Shown here: one piece after another, positions 24,716 to 33,659 of the stretch
Layout of the letters: the number at the start of each line of letters is the position of its first letter
Position numbering within the stretch: the stretch's first letter is position 1
Source: Planobispora longispora
GTDB taxonomy: Bacteria > Actinomycetota > Actinomycetes > Streptosporangiales > Streptosporangiaceae
Length of the DNA: 64,000 nucleotides
Direction of reading: 5' to 3'
Assembly (NCBI RefSeq): GCF_016863135.1
Contig: NZ_BOOH01000001.1
Span: forward strand, 1-64,000
Position numbers and translations under genes: made by a program
Notes under the pieces: model-generated
Told to the model about the DNA's origin: nothing
Seen by the model: only the letters and a program-made list of their open reading frames with translations
Databases searched by the model: none

Positions 24716-26917
24716 ATGCCCTCGATCGATATCGGCTCCCTGTCGCTGGAGCAGAAGGCTTCCCTGTTGTCGGGGGCGGACATGTGGTCGACGCGCCCCC
24801 TGCCGGAGGCCGGGCTGCGGCCGGTCATGCTCTACGACGGGCCGCACGGGCTGCGCCACCTGGAAGACCGGTCGGACACCGCCGACATCTACGGCAGCGC
24901 TCCGGCGACGTGTTTTCCCCCGGCGGTCGCGGTCGGCGCGAGCTGGGACCCGGAGGTGGCGGCCCAGGTCGGCGCCGCGCTCGGCCGTGAGGCCAGGGCG
25001 CTGGGCGTGCATGTGGTGCTCGGGCCCGGGGTGAACATCAAGCGCTCGCCGCTGTGCGGCCGCAACTTCGAGTACTACTCGGAGGACCCGCTGCTGTCCG
25101 GCGTGCTCGGCTCCGCCCATGTACGCGGCGTGCAGGCCGAGGGTCCGGGGGCGTCGGTCAAGCACTTCGCGGCCAACAACCAGGAGACCGAGCGGACCCG
25201 GATCAGCGCCGACATCGACGAGCGGACGCTGCGGGAGATCTACCTGCCCGCCTTCGAGCGGGTCGTGACCGAGGCCCGCCCGGTGACGGTGATGGCGGCC
25301 TACAACAAGGTCAACGGCGTGTACGCGGCACAGAGTCCCTGGCTGCTCACCGAGGTGCTGCGCCAGGAGTGGGGCTTCACCGGTGCCGTGATCTCCGACT
25401 GGGGGGCGGTCCACGACCGGGTGGCCGCGCTCGCGGCGGGTCTGGACCTGGAGATGCCCGGCGGCGACGGCACGGGCGTGGCCCGGATCGTCGCCGCGGT
25501 GCGGGCGGGTGCGCTGGACGAGGCGCTGGTGGACCAGGCGGTCGCGCGGATCGTCGCGCTGGCCGAGCGGGTCGCCCCGGCGACCGGCGACCTGGACGTG
25601 GACGGCGGCCACGCCCTGGCGCGGAAGCTGGCGGCCGAGTGCGTGGTGCTGCTGAAGAATGACGCCCAGGTGCTCCCGCTGGAAGGGGTCACCCGCCTGG
25701 CAGTGATCGGTGCGTTCGCGACCGCGCCGCGTTTCCAGGGCGGCGGCAGCTCGCGGGTCAACCCCACGCGGGTCGACACCGCGCTGGACGCGATCCGGCA
25801 GCACACCGCTGAGCGCGGCCAGACGGTGACGTACGCCCAGACGGCGGAGGAAGCCGCATCTGCCGAGGTGGCTGTGGTCTTCGCCGGGCTGGGTGACCAT
25901 GAAGAGTCGGAGGGCTACGACCGGGAGAGCATCGACCTGCCCGCCGATCAGATCGCCCTGATCCGCGCCGTGGCTCAGGCCGCTCCCCGCACGGTCGTGG
26001 TGCTGTCCCACGGCGGCGTGGTGTCCCTGGAAGACTGGCACGACGACGTGGACGCCATCCTCGACGGCGGGCTGCTCGGCCAGGCAGGCGGCGGCGCGCT
26101 CGCCGACGTCCTGTTCGGGGTCGTCAACCCGTCCGGGCGGCTGGCGGAGACGATCCCGCTACGCCTGCAGGACAACCCCAGCTACCTCAACTTCCCCGGG
26201 GAAGCGGGCCACGTCCGCTACGGCGAGGGCGTCATGGTCGGATACCGCTACTACACCAGCGCGGAACGGGCGGTCCGCTACCCGTTCGGGCACGGCCTGT
26301 CCTACACCACCTTCGACACCGGCGACCTGACCGTGACGCCGACCGGCGAGGACACCGCACGCGCGGCGGTCACCGTGACCAACACCGGCACCCGGTACGG
26401 CAAGCACGTCGTGCAGGTCTACGTCGCCACCACCGCGGGCAAGGTCCGCCGCCCCGCCCGCGAGCTGCGCGCCTTCACCAAGGTCGCCCTGGAGCCCGGC
26501 GAGTCCCGCACGGTCACCTTCGACCTGGACCGCAGGGCGTTCGCCTACTACGACATCACCCGGTCCGGCTGGGTGGTCGCACCCGGCGAGTACCGCGTCC
26601 AGATCGGCGCCGACGCCCACCACGTCCTGGACGAGGCGGCGATCACCCTCACCGGCGACAAGGGCCTGATGCCGCTGACCCTGGAGTCCACCGTCGGCGA
26701 CTGGCTCGATCACCCGATCGCAGGGCCGGCGCTGGTGAAGAAGATGAACGACCGCCTGCGGGACCTGTCCCCCGAGGAGGCCGCGTTGGCCGCGCAACAC
26801 CCCGACGGCCTGCGCATGGCCGCCGCATTGCCGATGAGCAAACTCATCACCTTCACCGGCGACACCTTCCCCGCCGACTTCCTGGACAAGCTGATCCGCG
26901 AGAGCAGGGTCGTATGA
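24716..26917 (+). CDS. GH3 beta-glucosidase (second GH3)
   Basis: 733 residues, cytoplasmic. Start region MPSIDIGSLSLEQKASLLSG. The GH3 barrel has KHFAANNQETERTR and the nucleophile in AVISDWGAVHDR (about residue 225). A sandwich domain with GLGDHEESEGYDRES (family acid/base region) and a fibronectin-III domain (RYGKHVVQVYVATTAGKVRR) follow. The last 70 residues (GDWLDHPIAGPALVKKM) match the extension in the first GH3. Expressed rightward from the 24596 operator; the stop overlaps the GH2 start (ATGA). Confidence 0.95.
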   Translation: MPSIDIGSLSLEQKASLLSGADMWSTRPLPEAGLRPVMLYDGPHGLRHLEDRSDTADIYGSAPATCFPPAVAVGASWDPEVAAQVGAALGREARALGVHVVLGPGVNIKRSPLCGRNFEYYSEDPLLSGVLGSAHVRGVQAEGPGASVKHFAANNQETERTRISADIDERTLREIYLPAFERVVTEARPVTVMAAYNKVNGVYAAQSPWLLTEVLRQEWGFTGAVISDWGAVHDRVAALAAGLDLEMPGGDGTGVARIVAAVRAGALDEALVDQAVARIVALAERVAPATGDLDVDGGHALARKLAAECVVLLKNDAQVLPLEGVTRLAVIGAFATAPRFQGGGSSRVNPTRVDTALDAIRQHTAERGQTVTYAQTAEEAASAEVAVVFAGLGDHEESEGYDRESIDLPADQIALIRAVAQAAPRTVVVLSHGGVVSLEDWHDDVDAILDGGLLGQAGGGALADVLFGVVNPSGRLAETIPLRLQDNPSYLNFPGEAGHVRYGEGVMVGYRYYTSAERAVRYPFGHGLSYTTFDTGDLTVTPTGEDTARAAVTVTNTGTRYGKHVVQVYVATTAGKVRRPARELRAFTKVALEPGESRTVTFDLDRRAFAYYDITRSGWVVAPGEYRVQIGADAHHVLDEAAITLTGDKGLMPLTLESTVGDWLDHPIAGPALVKKMNDRLRDLSPEEAALAAQHPDGLRMAAALPMSKLITFTGDTFPADFLDKLIRESRVV

Positions 26918-29790
26918 ACCGCCTGCCCATGCACTCGCTGCGTCGCGCGCCCGAAGTCGACCTCGACGGCACGTGGGAGTTCCGGCTCCTGCCGTACCAG
27001 GAGGAGTGGAAGAGCGTCCAGGTGCCCGACCTGTGGACGATGCGGGAGAAGGACGACCCGCCGCACTACCTGAACGTCGCGATGCCGTTCGAGGAGGTGC
27101 CGCCCACCGTCCCCGCGCACAATCCGACCGGCCAGTACCGCCGGACCGTGGAGCTGGCAGCGCAACCGGGACGCCGGACGATCCTGCACGTCGGCGCGGC
27201 CGAGGGCCACCTGAACGTCATCGTCAACGACCAGGCCGTCGGCGACAGCACGGACTCGCATCTGGCGGCCGAGTTCGACATCACCGAGGCCGTGACCTCG
27301 GGCGTCAACACGATCGAGCTCACGGTCGCCAAGTGGTCGGCGGCCACCTACCTGGAAGACCAGGACCACTGGTGGCAATCGGGCCTGTCCCGGTCGGTGT
27401 TCCTGTACACGGTGCCGGAGGTGCGGCTGGGTGACGTGGCCGTGGTGACGGACTACGCGGACGGTCGCGGCAGCCTGAACGTGACCGTTTCCACCATCGG
27501 GCTGGATCACCTTCACGAGGTCGGATGGTCGGCGCGGATCGGCGTGCTGGGCCGTACGGAGAGCCGCCTGATCGCTCCGCGAGTCGTCGAGCCCGCTTTC
27601 CCCGACTCGACAGTCGATCGGTCCACCCGTCCGGAGCCGGTCGGCATTCCCGACGGCGTGATGAATCTGCTCAGCCTGCATGCCGCCGGCGCGCCGATCG
27701 TCGGCGAACTGCGGCCGATCGCCGACATCATGACGGTACGGCCTGGCAAGGCGGGCAGCGCGGTGTTCGCCCTCGACGTGCTCGACGTCGCCCCCTGGAC
27801 GGCGGAGACGCCGCACCTGGAGGACCTCCTGGTCGAGCTGGTCTCCCCGGAGGGCGAGGTCGCGGATGCGGCGAACTTCAGGATCGGCTTCCGGCGGGTC
27901 CGGATCGAGGGCCGGGACCTGCTGGTCAACGGCGAACGCGTGCTCATCCAGGGCGTCAACCGGCACGACGTGAACCCCCGCACCGGCCGCGTCATCACCC
28001 GCGATCAGATGCTGGCCGAGCTGTCCCTGCTCAAGAGGTTCAACGTCAACGCGATCCGCACCTCGCACTATCCCAACGATCCGGTCTTCCTCGACCTGTG
28101 CGACGAGATCGGCTTCTACGTCGTGGACGAGGCCGACATCGAGGGGCACGCCTTCACCACCACCCTCGCCCACGACCCGCGCTACCTGTCGGAGTTCGTC
28201 GAGCGGGTCTCCCGGATGGTGCTGCGGGACCGCAACCACCCCTCGGTGATCATCTGGTCGCTCGGCAACGAGACCGGCTACGGTCCCAACCACGACGCCG
28301 CCGCCGCGTGGGTGCGCCGGGTGGATCCAGGCCGTCCGCTGCACTACGAGGGCGCCATCGCGCACGACTGGCACGGCGGCCACGCGGCGAGTGACCTGGT
28401 CTGCCCGATGTACCCCTCCTTCGAGGCCCTCACCGCGTTCTCGGCCGACCCGCGCGCAGATCGGCCGGTGATCCTGTGCGAGTACGCCTACTCGCAGGGG
28501 AACTCGACGGGCGGCCTGGCTCACTACTGGGAACTGTTCGAGAGCCTGCCCGGCCTGCAGGGCGGCTTCATCTGGGAGTTCAAGGACCATGCCCTCGACC
28601 CGGACGGCGACGGCCGCTATCGCTACGGCGGCGACTTCGGCGACGAGCCCAACGACGGCACCACGCTCCTCAACGGCGTGGTCTTCACCGACCTCACGCC
28701 GAAACCGGCGCTGTACGAGGCGCGTGGCCTGTTCAGCCCGATCCGCGTGTCCATGGACGGCGGCAGGCTGCGGATCCGCAACCGGCAGAGCTTCGCCGAT
28801 CTCAGCGCCTACGACCTGAACCTGCGGGTGGAGACCGAGGCCGGGCCGGTGGGCGCTCTCACGCTCCCCGCGCCGCGGGTGGCCGCGGGCGAGGAGGTCA
28901 CAATCGACCTGCCCGGTTCCATCGTGGCGCTGCTCGGCACCGCGCTCGCGCTCACGGTGAGCCTGCGCACCCGCGAGGACGCCCTCTGGGCCCCCGCCGG
29001 AACGGAGATCGCCGCACACCAGATCACCTTCCCGCGCCCGCTGCCGCAGCTCCCCAGGGCTTCCACCGGTGGGGAAGTCCGTCATCCGCTGCTGCGGCGC
29101 GTGCCCCGGCTGTGCCTGTGGCGGGCGCTGACCGACAACGACGGCTCCTTCATGCTGGACCACCGGTTCGTCCGCTCCGGCTTCTTCCGGATCACCCCCG
29201 TGGACGTCGATGGAGCCATCACCCGCTACGCCACGGCCTACGGTGACGAGGTCGTCCACACCCGGACCGTCACCCGGGTCGGCGAGGGCGACTACGTGCT
29301 CGACGAGCACGTAGTGCTGCCTTCCGGCGAGGCTCTGCGGGTGGGCATGGAGTTCGAGCTCGCCGACGGCTTCGACCACGCCCGCTGGGTCGGGCTCGGC
29401 CCGTGGGAGAACTACCCGGACCGGCGGTCCTCCGCCCTGCTCGGCGCCTGGGAGAACCGCATCGACGACCTCTCCGTGCCGTACCTGAAACCGCAGGAGA
29501 ACGGCGGCCGCGGCGAGGTCACCGAGCTCGTGCTGTCCGGGCCCGCCGGGACGGTGCGGACGACTCACGCCACACCGCTGCACATGACCGTGAGCCGCCA
29601 CACGATCGAGGAACTGGAGACGGCGACGCACTGGTGGGAGCTTCCGCCCTCCGCCAGGACCGTCGTCCACCTCGACATCGCACAGCGCGGCGTCGGCACA
29701 GCCATGTTGGGGCCGGACACCCGGCCCGCGTATCGTCTCACCGAGCGTGAGTACGCCTGGCAGTGGCGGCTGACACTCACCAGCCCGTGA
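26914..29790 (+). CDS. GH2 beta-galactosidase-like glycosidase (LacZ type)
   Basis: 958 residues with the full LacZ layout: jelly-roll sugar-binding domain (DLDGTWEFRLLP), two Ig-like domains, TIM barrel, and C-terminal super-sandwich (LGPWENYPDRRSSA). The acid/base glutamate is in IIWSLGNETGYG (about residue 456) and the nucleophile in VILCEYAYSQGNS (about 525). The nucleophile context is CEYAYSQGN rather than the common CEYAHAMGN. It hydrolyses beta-galactosides or related beta-glycosides. ATGA overlap with GH3; followed by the lacI gene. Confidence 0.93.
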   Translation: MNRLPMHSLRRAPEVDLDGTWEFRLLPYQEEWKSVQVPDLWTMREKDDPPHYLNVAMPFEEVPPTVPAHNPTGQYRRTVELAAQPGRRTILHVGAAEGHLNVIVNDQAVGDSTDSHLAAEFDITEAVTSGVNTIELTVAKWSAATYLEDQDHWWQSGLSRSVFLYTVPEVRLGDVAVVTDYADGRGSLNVTVSTIGLDHLHEVGWSARIGVLGRTESRLIAPRVVEPAFPDSTVDRSTRPEPVGIPDGVMNLLSLHAAGAPIVGELRPIADIMTVRPGKAGSAVFALDVLDVAPWTAETPHLEDLLVELVSPEGEVADAANFRIGFRRVRIEGRDLLVNGERVLIQGVNRHDVNPRTGRVITRDQMLAELSLLKRFNVNAIRTSHYPNDPVFLDLCDEIGFYVVDEADIEGHAFTTTLAHDPRYLSEFVERVSRMVLRDRNHPSVIIWSLGNETGYGPNHDAAAAWVRRVDPGRPLHYEGAIAHDWHGGHAASDLVCPMYPSFEALTAFSADPRADRPVILCEYAYSQGNSTGGLAHYWELFESLPGLQGGFIWEFKDHALDPDGDGRYRYGGDFGDEPNDGTTLLNGVVFTDLTPKPALYEARGLFSPIRVSMDGGRLRIRNRQSFADLSAYDLNLRVETEAGPVGALTLPAPRVAAGEEVTIDLPGSIVALLGTALALTVSLRTREDALWAPAGTEIAAHQITFPRPLPQLPRASTGGEVRHPLLRRVPRLCLWRALTDNDGSFMLDHRFVRSGFFRITPVDVDGAITRYATAYGDEVVHTRTVTRVGEGDYVLDEHVVLPSGEALRVGMEFELADGFDHARWVGLGPWENYPDRRSSALLGAWENRIDDLSVPYLKPQENGGRGEVTELVLSGPAGTVRTTHATPLHMTVSRHTIEELETATHWWELPPSARTVVHLDIAQRGVGTAMLGPDTRPAYRLTEREYAWQWRLTLTSP

Positions 29791-29795
29791 GATAG

Positions 29796-29825
29796 TGGTA
29801 CGGCTTGCGCGTGCAAGCTGTACCA
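29796..29825. promoter_or_regulatory. LacI-type operator upstream of the lacI-family gene
   Basis: A 30-bp palindrome (outer TGGTAC/GTACCA, core CTTGCGCGTGCAAG at 29804-29817) lies just ahead of the regulator's ribosome site. The core matches the 14-bp element CTTTCGCGCGCAAG of the other operators at 12 of 14 positions and is centred on CG, as LacI-family sites usually are. This supports autoregulation and identifies the likely regulator of those sites. Confidence 0.75.
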
Positions 29826-29843
29826 TCCCCGGAGGGAAGCTGC

Positions 29844-30839
29844 GTGTCGGAGCGAACAAGGCGGGTCACCGCGGCGGACGTCGCCCGCTCACTCGGGGTG
29901 TCCCGCGCCACCGTGGGATACGTGCTCAACAACACCCCGGGCCAGACCATCTCCGCCGCCACGCGCGAGCGGGTGCTGGCCGAGGCCGAGCGCTTGGGCT
30001 ATCGACCGCACCGGACCGCACAGGCACTGGCCAGCGGGCGCAGCATGATCGTCATGCTGCTTCTGCCCGACTGGCCCATGGAGTACTCCCTGCGCCAGCA
30101 CCTGGAGACAGCCTCACGGGTGCTCGACGAGGCAGGCTACTCCCTGGTCACCCACACCCGGCACGGCGGCGGCCACGCCCGGCCGCTGTGGGAGCTGCTC
30201 AGCCCGGACGTGGTCATCGCCTGGACGCCTATCACGGCCGCCGAGCGCGCCTCCATGAAAGCGAGCGGCATCACCAGGATCCTGCCGCCGCCCCGGCAGA
30301 GCCGCTCCTTCCTCGCCTCCCCCACGCTCAACGCGGGCGCCCGCCTGCAGATCGACTATCTCCATGAGCTGGGTCATCGCCGGATCGGCTACGCGGCCAG
30401 CGGCGACAAGCGTCTCGCCCTCCTGTCGCGGGGCCGGGTGGCGGGTGCGCGGGAAGCAGCGGAACGGCTCGGGCTCGGCCTCCTCGACGTCCGCCCGGTC
30501 GATCACCGCGGCGGCAGCGCCGCCAAGGCCCTACGGCACTGGCGGCAGGAGGGCGTGACCGCCATCGCCGCCTTCAACGACAACCTGGCGGCGATGACCA
30601 TGGCGGCGGCCCTTCGCGCCGGTCTGGCGGTCCCCGGCGATCTGGCCGTCATCGGGCACGACGACACCCCGCTGGCGGGCATGCTCTACCCGTCCCTGTC
30701 CAGCGTGAGCATCGACAACGTCGGGCTGGGCCACTACTTCGCCGACCTCGCCCTGCGCGCCGCCCGGGACGAGCCACCGCCGGAGAAGGCGCCGGACCTG
30801 CACGCACGGGTGGTGCCCCGCGAGTCGACCATCCGGTAG
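29844..30839 (+). CDS. LacI-family transcriptional regulator of the glycoside regulon
   Basis: 331 residues. The N-terminal helix-turn-helix TAADVARSLGVSRATVGYVL (residues about 9-28) and hinge (GYRPHRTAQALASGRS) precede a periplasmic-binding-protein-like effector domain (VIGHDDTPLAGMLYPSLSSV). GTG 29844 with GGAGGGAAG upstream is chosen; the earlier in-frame start lies inside the operator. The gene follows GH2 and ends 4 nt from the convergent acyl-CoA ligase gene. It probably binds a sugar or glycoside inducer. I infer it controls the operators at 4178, 11730, 24557, 24596 and its own. Confidence 0.92.
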   Translation: MSERTRRVTAADVARSLGVSRATVGYVLNNTPGQTISAATRERVLAEAERLGYRPHRTAQALASGRSMIVMLLLPDWPMEYSLRQHLETASRVLDEAGYSLVTHTRHGGGHARPLWELLSPDVVIAWTPITAAERASMKASGITRILPPPRQSRSFLASPTLNAGARLQIDYLHELGHRRIGYAASGDKRLALLSRGRVAGAREAAERLGLGLLDVRPVDHRGGSAAKALRHWRQEGVTAIAAFNDNLAAMTMAAALRAGLAVPGDLAVIGHDDTPLAGMLYPSLSSVSIDNVGLGHYFADLALRAARDEPPPEKAPDLHARVVPRESTIR

Positions 30840-30843
30840 AGCG

Positions 30844-32295
30844 TCAGATCATGCCTTTGAGCTGCTGACGGAGCAGCTTGCCCAGGTCGTTGCGTGGCAG
30901 GGCGTCCCGGAACACGATGTGCGCGGGGACGCGGCTGGAGCGCAGCCGCTCGCCCACCCAGCTCCGCAGGTCCTCCGCGCCGGGGGCGGCACCGGGACGA
31001 AGGACGACAGCGGCTGCCACGGCCTCGCCCCACTGGTCGTCCGGGATGCCGTACACCGCCGCCTCGGCGACGTCGGGGTGGCTGATCAGCGCGTCCTCGA
31101 TCTCCCCGGGCGAGAGGTTCTCTCCGCCGCGCACGATCACGTCGTCCAGACGACCCTCGACGAACACGTAGCCGTCCTCGTCGATCCAGCCGCCGTCCCG
31201 GGTGCGGAACCAGCCGTCGGCGTCGGTCAGGGCGCCGTGCGCGTACTCCCCCGACACCTGCGGCCCGCGTACCCACAATTCGCCACGCTCCGCCTCCTTG
31301 CCGTCGGAGTCGCGCACGACGATCTCCACGGTGGGCAGCGGCCTGCCGACGGAGCCGAGGCGGCGGCGGATCGCCGGGTCCCCGGAGGTGAGCGCCTGCC
31401 GGTGGTCCTCCGGGCCGAGCACGGCGATGGAGGAGGAGGTCTCGGTCAGGCCGTAGGCGTTGACGAAGCCGACGTGCGGCAGCAGGCGCAGCGCCTGCTC
31501 GATGACCGGCGCGGGCATTCGGCCGCCGCCGTAGGACAGATGCCTCAGGTACGGCAGGCCGCCACCGGCTTCCTCCAGCACGGCGACGATGCGGGCGAGC
31601 ATGGTCGGGACCACCATGGCGTGGGTGATCCGCTGCTCGCGCGCCAGCCGTACCCACTCGGCCGCCTCGAAGTTGGGCAACTGGACGATCCGGCGGCCCG
31701 CGTAGAGAGCGGTGAGCAGGCCGGCGATCCCAGCGATGTGGTACGGCGGGACGCTGATGAGCGTGGCCTCATCGGGGCCGGCGGACAGGAAGTCGACCGA
31801 GCCGAGCACGTAAGAGGTCAGGTGCCGGTGGCGTAGCACGGCGACCTTGGGGGCGGCGGTGGTGCCGCTGGTGTGCAGCAGCACGCAGGGCAGGTCGGGA
31901 TCCTGCACGGGCTCCGGCGCTTGGCCGGTGGCGGCCAGGGCCTCATCGGGGGCGATGATCTGCAGCCCGTCGACGGTGGCGGCCACCTCGGCGGGCCGCC
32001 CCTCGGCGAGCAGCACGGCCGGAGCCTGGCCGCCAAGCAGGGCACGGAGCGGCTCGTCGGCCAGGCGGTAGCTGACCGGGACGAAGGGGCGGCCGGTCCA
32101 CGCGGCGGCGAACAGCGCCACCGGCAGGGCCGGGGTGCCCACCGCCGCGTAGGCGACGGCAGGCGGCGCTCCGGCCCACTGCCCGGCCAGCCGGGAGGTG
32201 GCCGCCAGCAGGTCGGCATAGGTGGTGCCGGTGCCCAGAGCGACCCGGCCGGGGTCGGCGGAGGCGGCCATCTCCAGGAAGGTGACGATGTTCAC
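30844..32295 (-). CDS. Acyl-CoA synthetase (AMP-forming)
   Basis: 483 residues of the ANL superfamily, cytoplasmic. AMP-binding P-loop LLHTSGTTAAPKVA (about residue 140), NAYGLTETSSSIAV, the motor-hinge WFRTRDGGWID and GRLDDVIVRGGENLSP are present. The C-terminal lysine region is NDLGKLLRQQL. It activates a carboxylic acid with ATP and CoA, the entry step for aglycone acid degradation. GTG 32295 starts 3 nt after the small upstream gene. Last gene of the nine-gene minus-strand operon 40928-30844, whose other members all suit acyl-CoA or terpenoid-type oxidation. Confidence 0.93.
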   Translation of the reverse strand: MNIVTFLEMAASADPGRVALGTGTTYADLLAATSRLAGQWAGAPPAVAYAAVGTPALPVALFAAAWTGRPFVPVSYRLADEPLRALLGGQAPAVLLAEGRPAEVAATVDGLQIIAPDEALAATGQAPEPVQDPDLPCVLLHTSGTTAAPKVAVLRHRHLTSYVLGSVDFLSAGPDEATLISVPPYHIAGIAGLLTALYAGRRIVQLPNFEAAEWVRLAREQRITHAMVVPTMLARIVAVLEEAGGGLPYLRHLSYGGGRMPAPVIEQALRLLPHVGFVNAYGLTETSSSIAVLGPEDHRQALTSGDPAIRRRLGSVGRPLPTVEIVVRDSDGKEAERGELWVRGPQVSGEYAHGALTDADGWFRTRDGGWIDEDGYVFVEGRLDDVIVRGGENLSPGEIEDALISHPDVAEAAVYGIPDDQWGEAVAAAVVLRPGAAPGAEDLRSWVGERLRSSRVPAHIVFRDALPRNDLGKLLRQQLKGMI

Positions 32296-32298
32296 GGG

Positions 32299-32595
32299 TC
32301 AGTCCGAGGAGGGCAGGGCCTTGGCGGCCTTGATGGTCAGGGCCTGCCCGCCGAGCGTCAGCTGCCCGGTGCCCGCCTTGGTGACCAGCACCTCCAGGTC
32401 GCCGGAGGCGTCGCTGTAGCGCTTGCCGATGAGCAGGTCGTGCCCGTCCCCCGGGCCGGGGGTGGCGAGCTGGTCGTGGGGGATCATCGGGACGCCGCCG
32501 CAGCGCAGGTCCACCTCGTCGCCCGGCGCGCGGATGACGATGATCTCCGCTTCGGAGACGGCGCTGCGCAGCCGTATACCCGGATGCAGTTTCAC
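32299..32595 (-). CDS. Conserved small protein associated with acyl-CoA ligase genes
   Basis: 98 residues, no membrane segment. It contains RLRSAVSEAEIIVIRAP, DLRCGGVPM and, near the end, GKRYSDASGDLEVLVTKAG. I recall similar short proteins of unknown function beside acyl-CoA synthetase or crotonase genes in mycobacteria and streptomycetes, which I cannot verify here. GTG 32595 overlaps the hydratase stop (GTGA), so it is an integral member of the operon. One conserved Cys-Gly-Gly is a candidate functional site. No function assigned. Confidence 0.75.
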   Translation of the reverse strand: MKLHPGIRLRSAVSEAEIIVIRAPGDEVDLRCGGVPMIPHDQLATPGPGDGHDLLIGKRYSDASGDLEVLVTKAGTGQLTLGGQALTIKAAKALPSSD

Positions 32596-33659
32596 GGATA
32601 ACCTCCTGACCGGTGATCGGCCACCTCGGGGAAGGACGGGCCGAGCGAGGCGCCCCGCGCGGGCAGCCGTACGGTGGCCAGGCCGGTCGCGGTGACCGAC
32701 CCGGCCTGGTTGACGTTCTCGAGCTCGATCTGGATCTCGTCGCCGTCGATCCTGGTGACCGAACCCCTCACGGTGTTGGTGTCGCCGACCAGGTTGGGAC
32801 GGCGGAGCCTGGCGTCCAGCCGCAGCAGGGTGCCGTGGTCGCCCATCCAGTCGGTGACGGCCTGGATGAGCCAGCAGATGCGCTGCGGACCGTAGTCGAA
32901 GCTGGCGGCCTGGGCGCGGTTGCTCCGCGCGTACTCGGGGTCGGCCCGGCCGCCAGCGCCCAGGTCGATCGCCCCGTCCTCGACGTGGCGCGAGCGGTGC
33001 GGGCTGAGCGCGGCGTGAGCGAACAGGTAGAGCTCGGTGGTCGTGTAGGTGCCCCTGGGCAATTCGGGGATGGGCTCGCCCACGCGCACGTCCTCGTGGT
33101 AGCGGGGCTCGGGACCGCGGCGCACCCGCTCCCATACGAGCGGGTCGGGGGCGATGCGCGGACCGGGCTCGCGAGTGGAGCCGACTCCTCGCCCGGGGTT
33201 GGCGAAGCGCAGCATGTCGGTGCGCATGGTGGCGACCAGTTCCTCGCGGGAGTTCCAGTACTCGGTGCGGCCGGTGCACACGCATGCCTCGCCGATCTGC
33301 GGCATGGTCACCCGTTTGATCGACTCCGGCGTCTCGACACCGCGCACCCGGTCGCCGATCCAGATCCGCCGGTGCCACTCGATGCGAGAGCCCAGGTAGA
33401 GCATGGTGAGGTCGCGGGTGGCGATGTCCTCGTGCGGGATGTGCCCCCAGATGGCGGCGTTGGCCCCGAACTCGATCGAGAATAGGAACGCCGGGGAGGC
33501 CACGACCTCACGAAAGCGCGGGTTGTAATCGCCCGCCCCTTCACTGAAGCGCCAGAGCCATTCGTCGGTGACGGTCCGCCAGGATCTGCCGGGAATCGGG
33601 GTGCCGAGCCCTTCCTGGTAGGCATTCTCGAACTCGTCCAGTGTCGTGATCTTCACCAT
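32592..33659 (-). CDS. Double hot-dog (MaoC/FAS1-like) enoyl-CoA hydratase
   Basis: 355 residues arranged as two hot-dog halves. The N-terminal half (to about 160) has the FAS1-type dehydratase element TLDEFENAYQEGLG and a long WRFSEGAGDYNPRF segment. The C-terminal half has TTTELYLFAHAALSPHR and SNRAQAASFDYGPQRICWL. MaoC-like R-hydratases hydrate bulky enoyl-CoAs, including steroid side-chain CoAs. The start overlaps the P450 stop by 7 nt, implying tight coupling. The substrate is inferred only from the neighbours (P450, SDR, acyl-CoA dehydrogenase pair). Confidence 0.8.
   Translation of the reverse strand: MVKITTLDEFENAYQEGLGTPIPGRSWRTVTDEWLWRFSEGAGDYNPRFREVVASPAFLFSIEFGANAAIWGHIPHEDIATRDLTMLYLGSRIEWHRRIWIGDRVRGVETPESIKRVTMPQIGEACVCTGRTEYWNSREELVATMRTDMLRFANPGRGVGSTREPGPRIAPDPLVWERVRRGPEPRYHEDVRVGEPIPELPRGTYTTTELYLFAHAALSPHRSRHVEDGAIDLGAGGRADPEYARSNRAQAASFDYGPQRICWLIQAVTDWMGDHGTLLRLDARLRRPNLVGDTNTVRGSVTRIDGDEIQIELENVNQAGSVTATGLATVRLPARGASLGPSFPEVADHRSGGYP

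Noticed and set aside
26710-29859. Very long minus-strand open frame (over 1000 codons) opposite GH3/GH2
   Set aside because: High-GC antisense artefact; the plus-strand frames carry complete glycoside hydrolase catalytic motifs.
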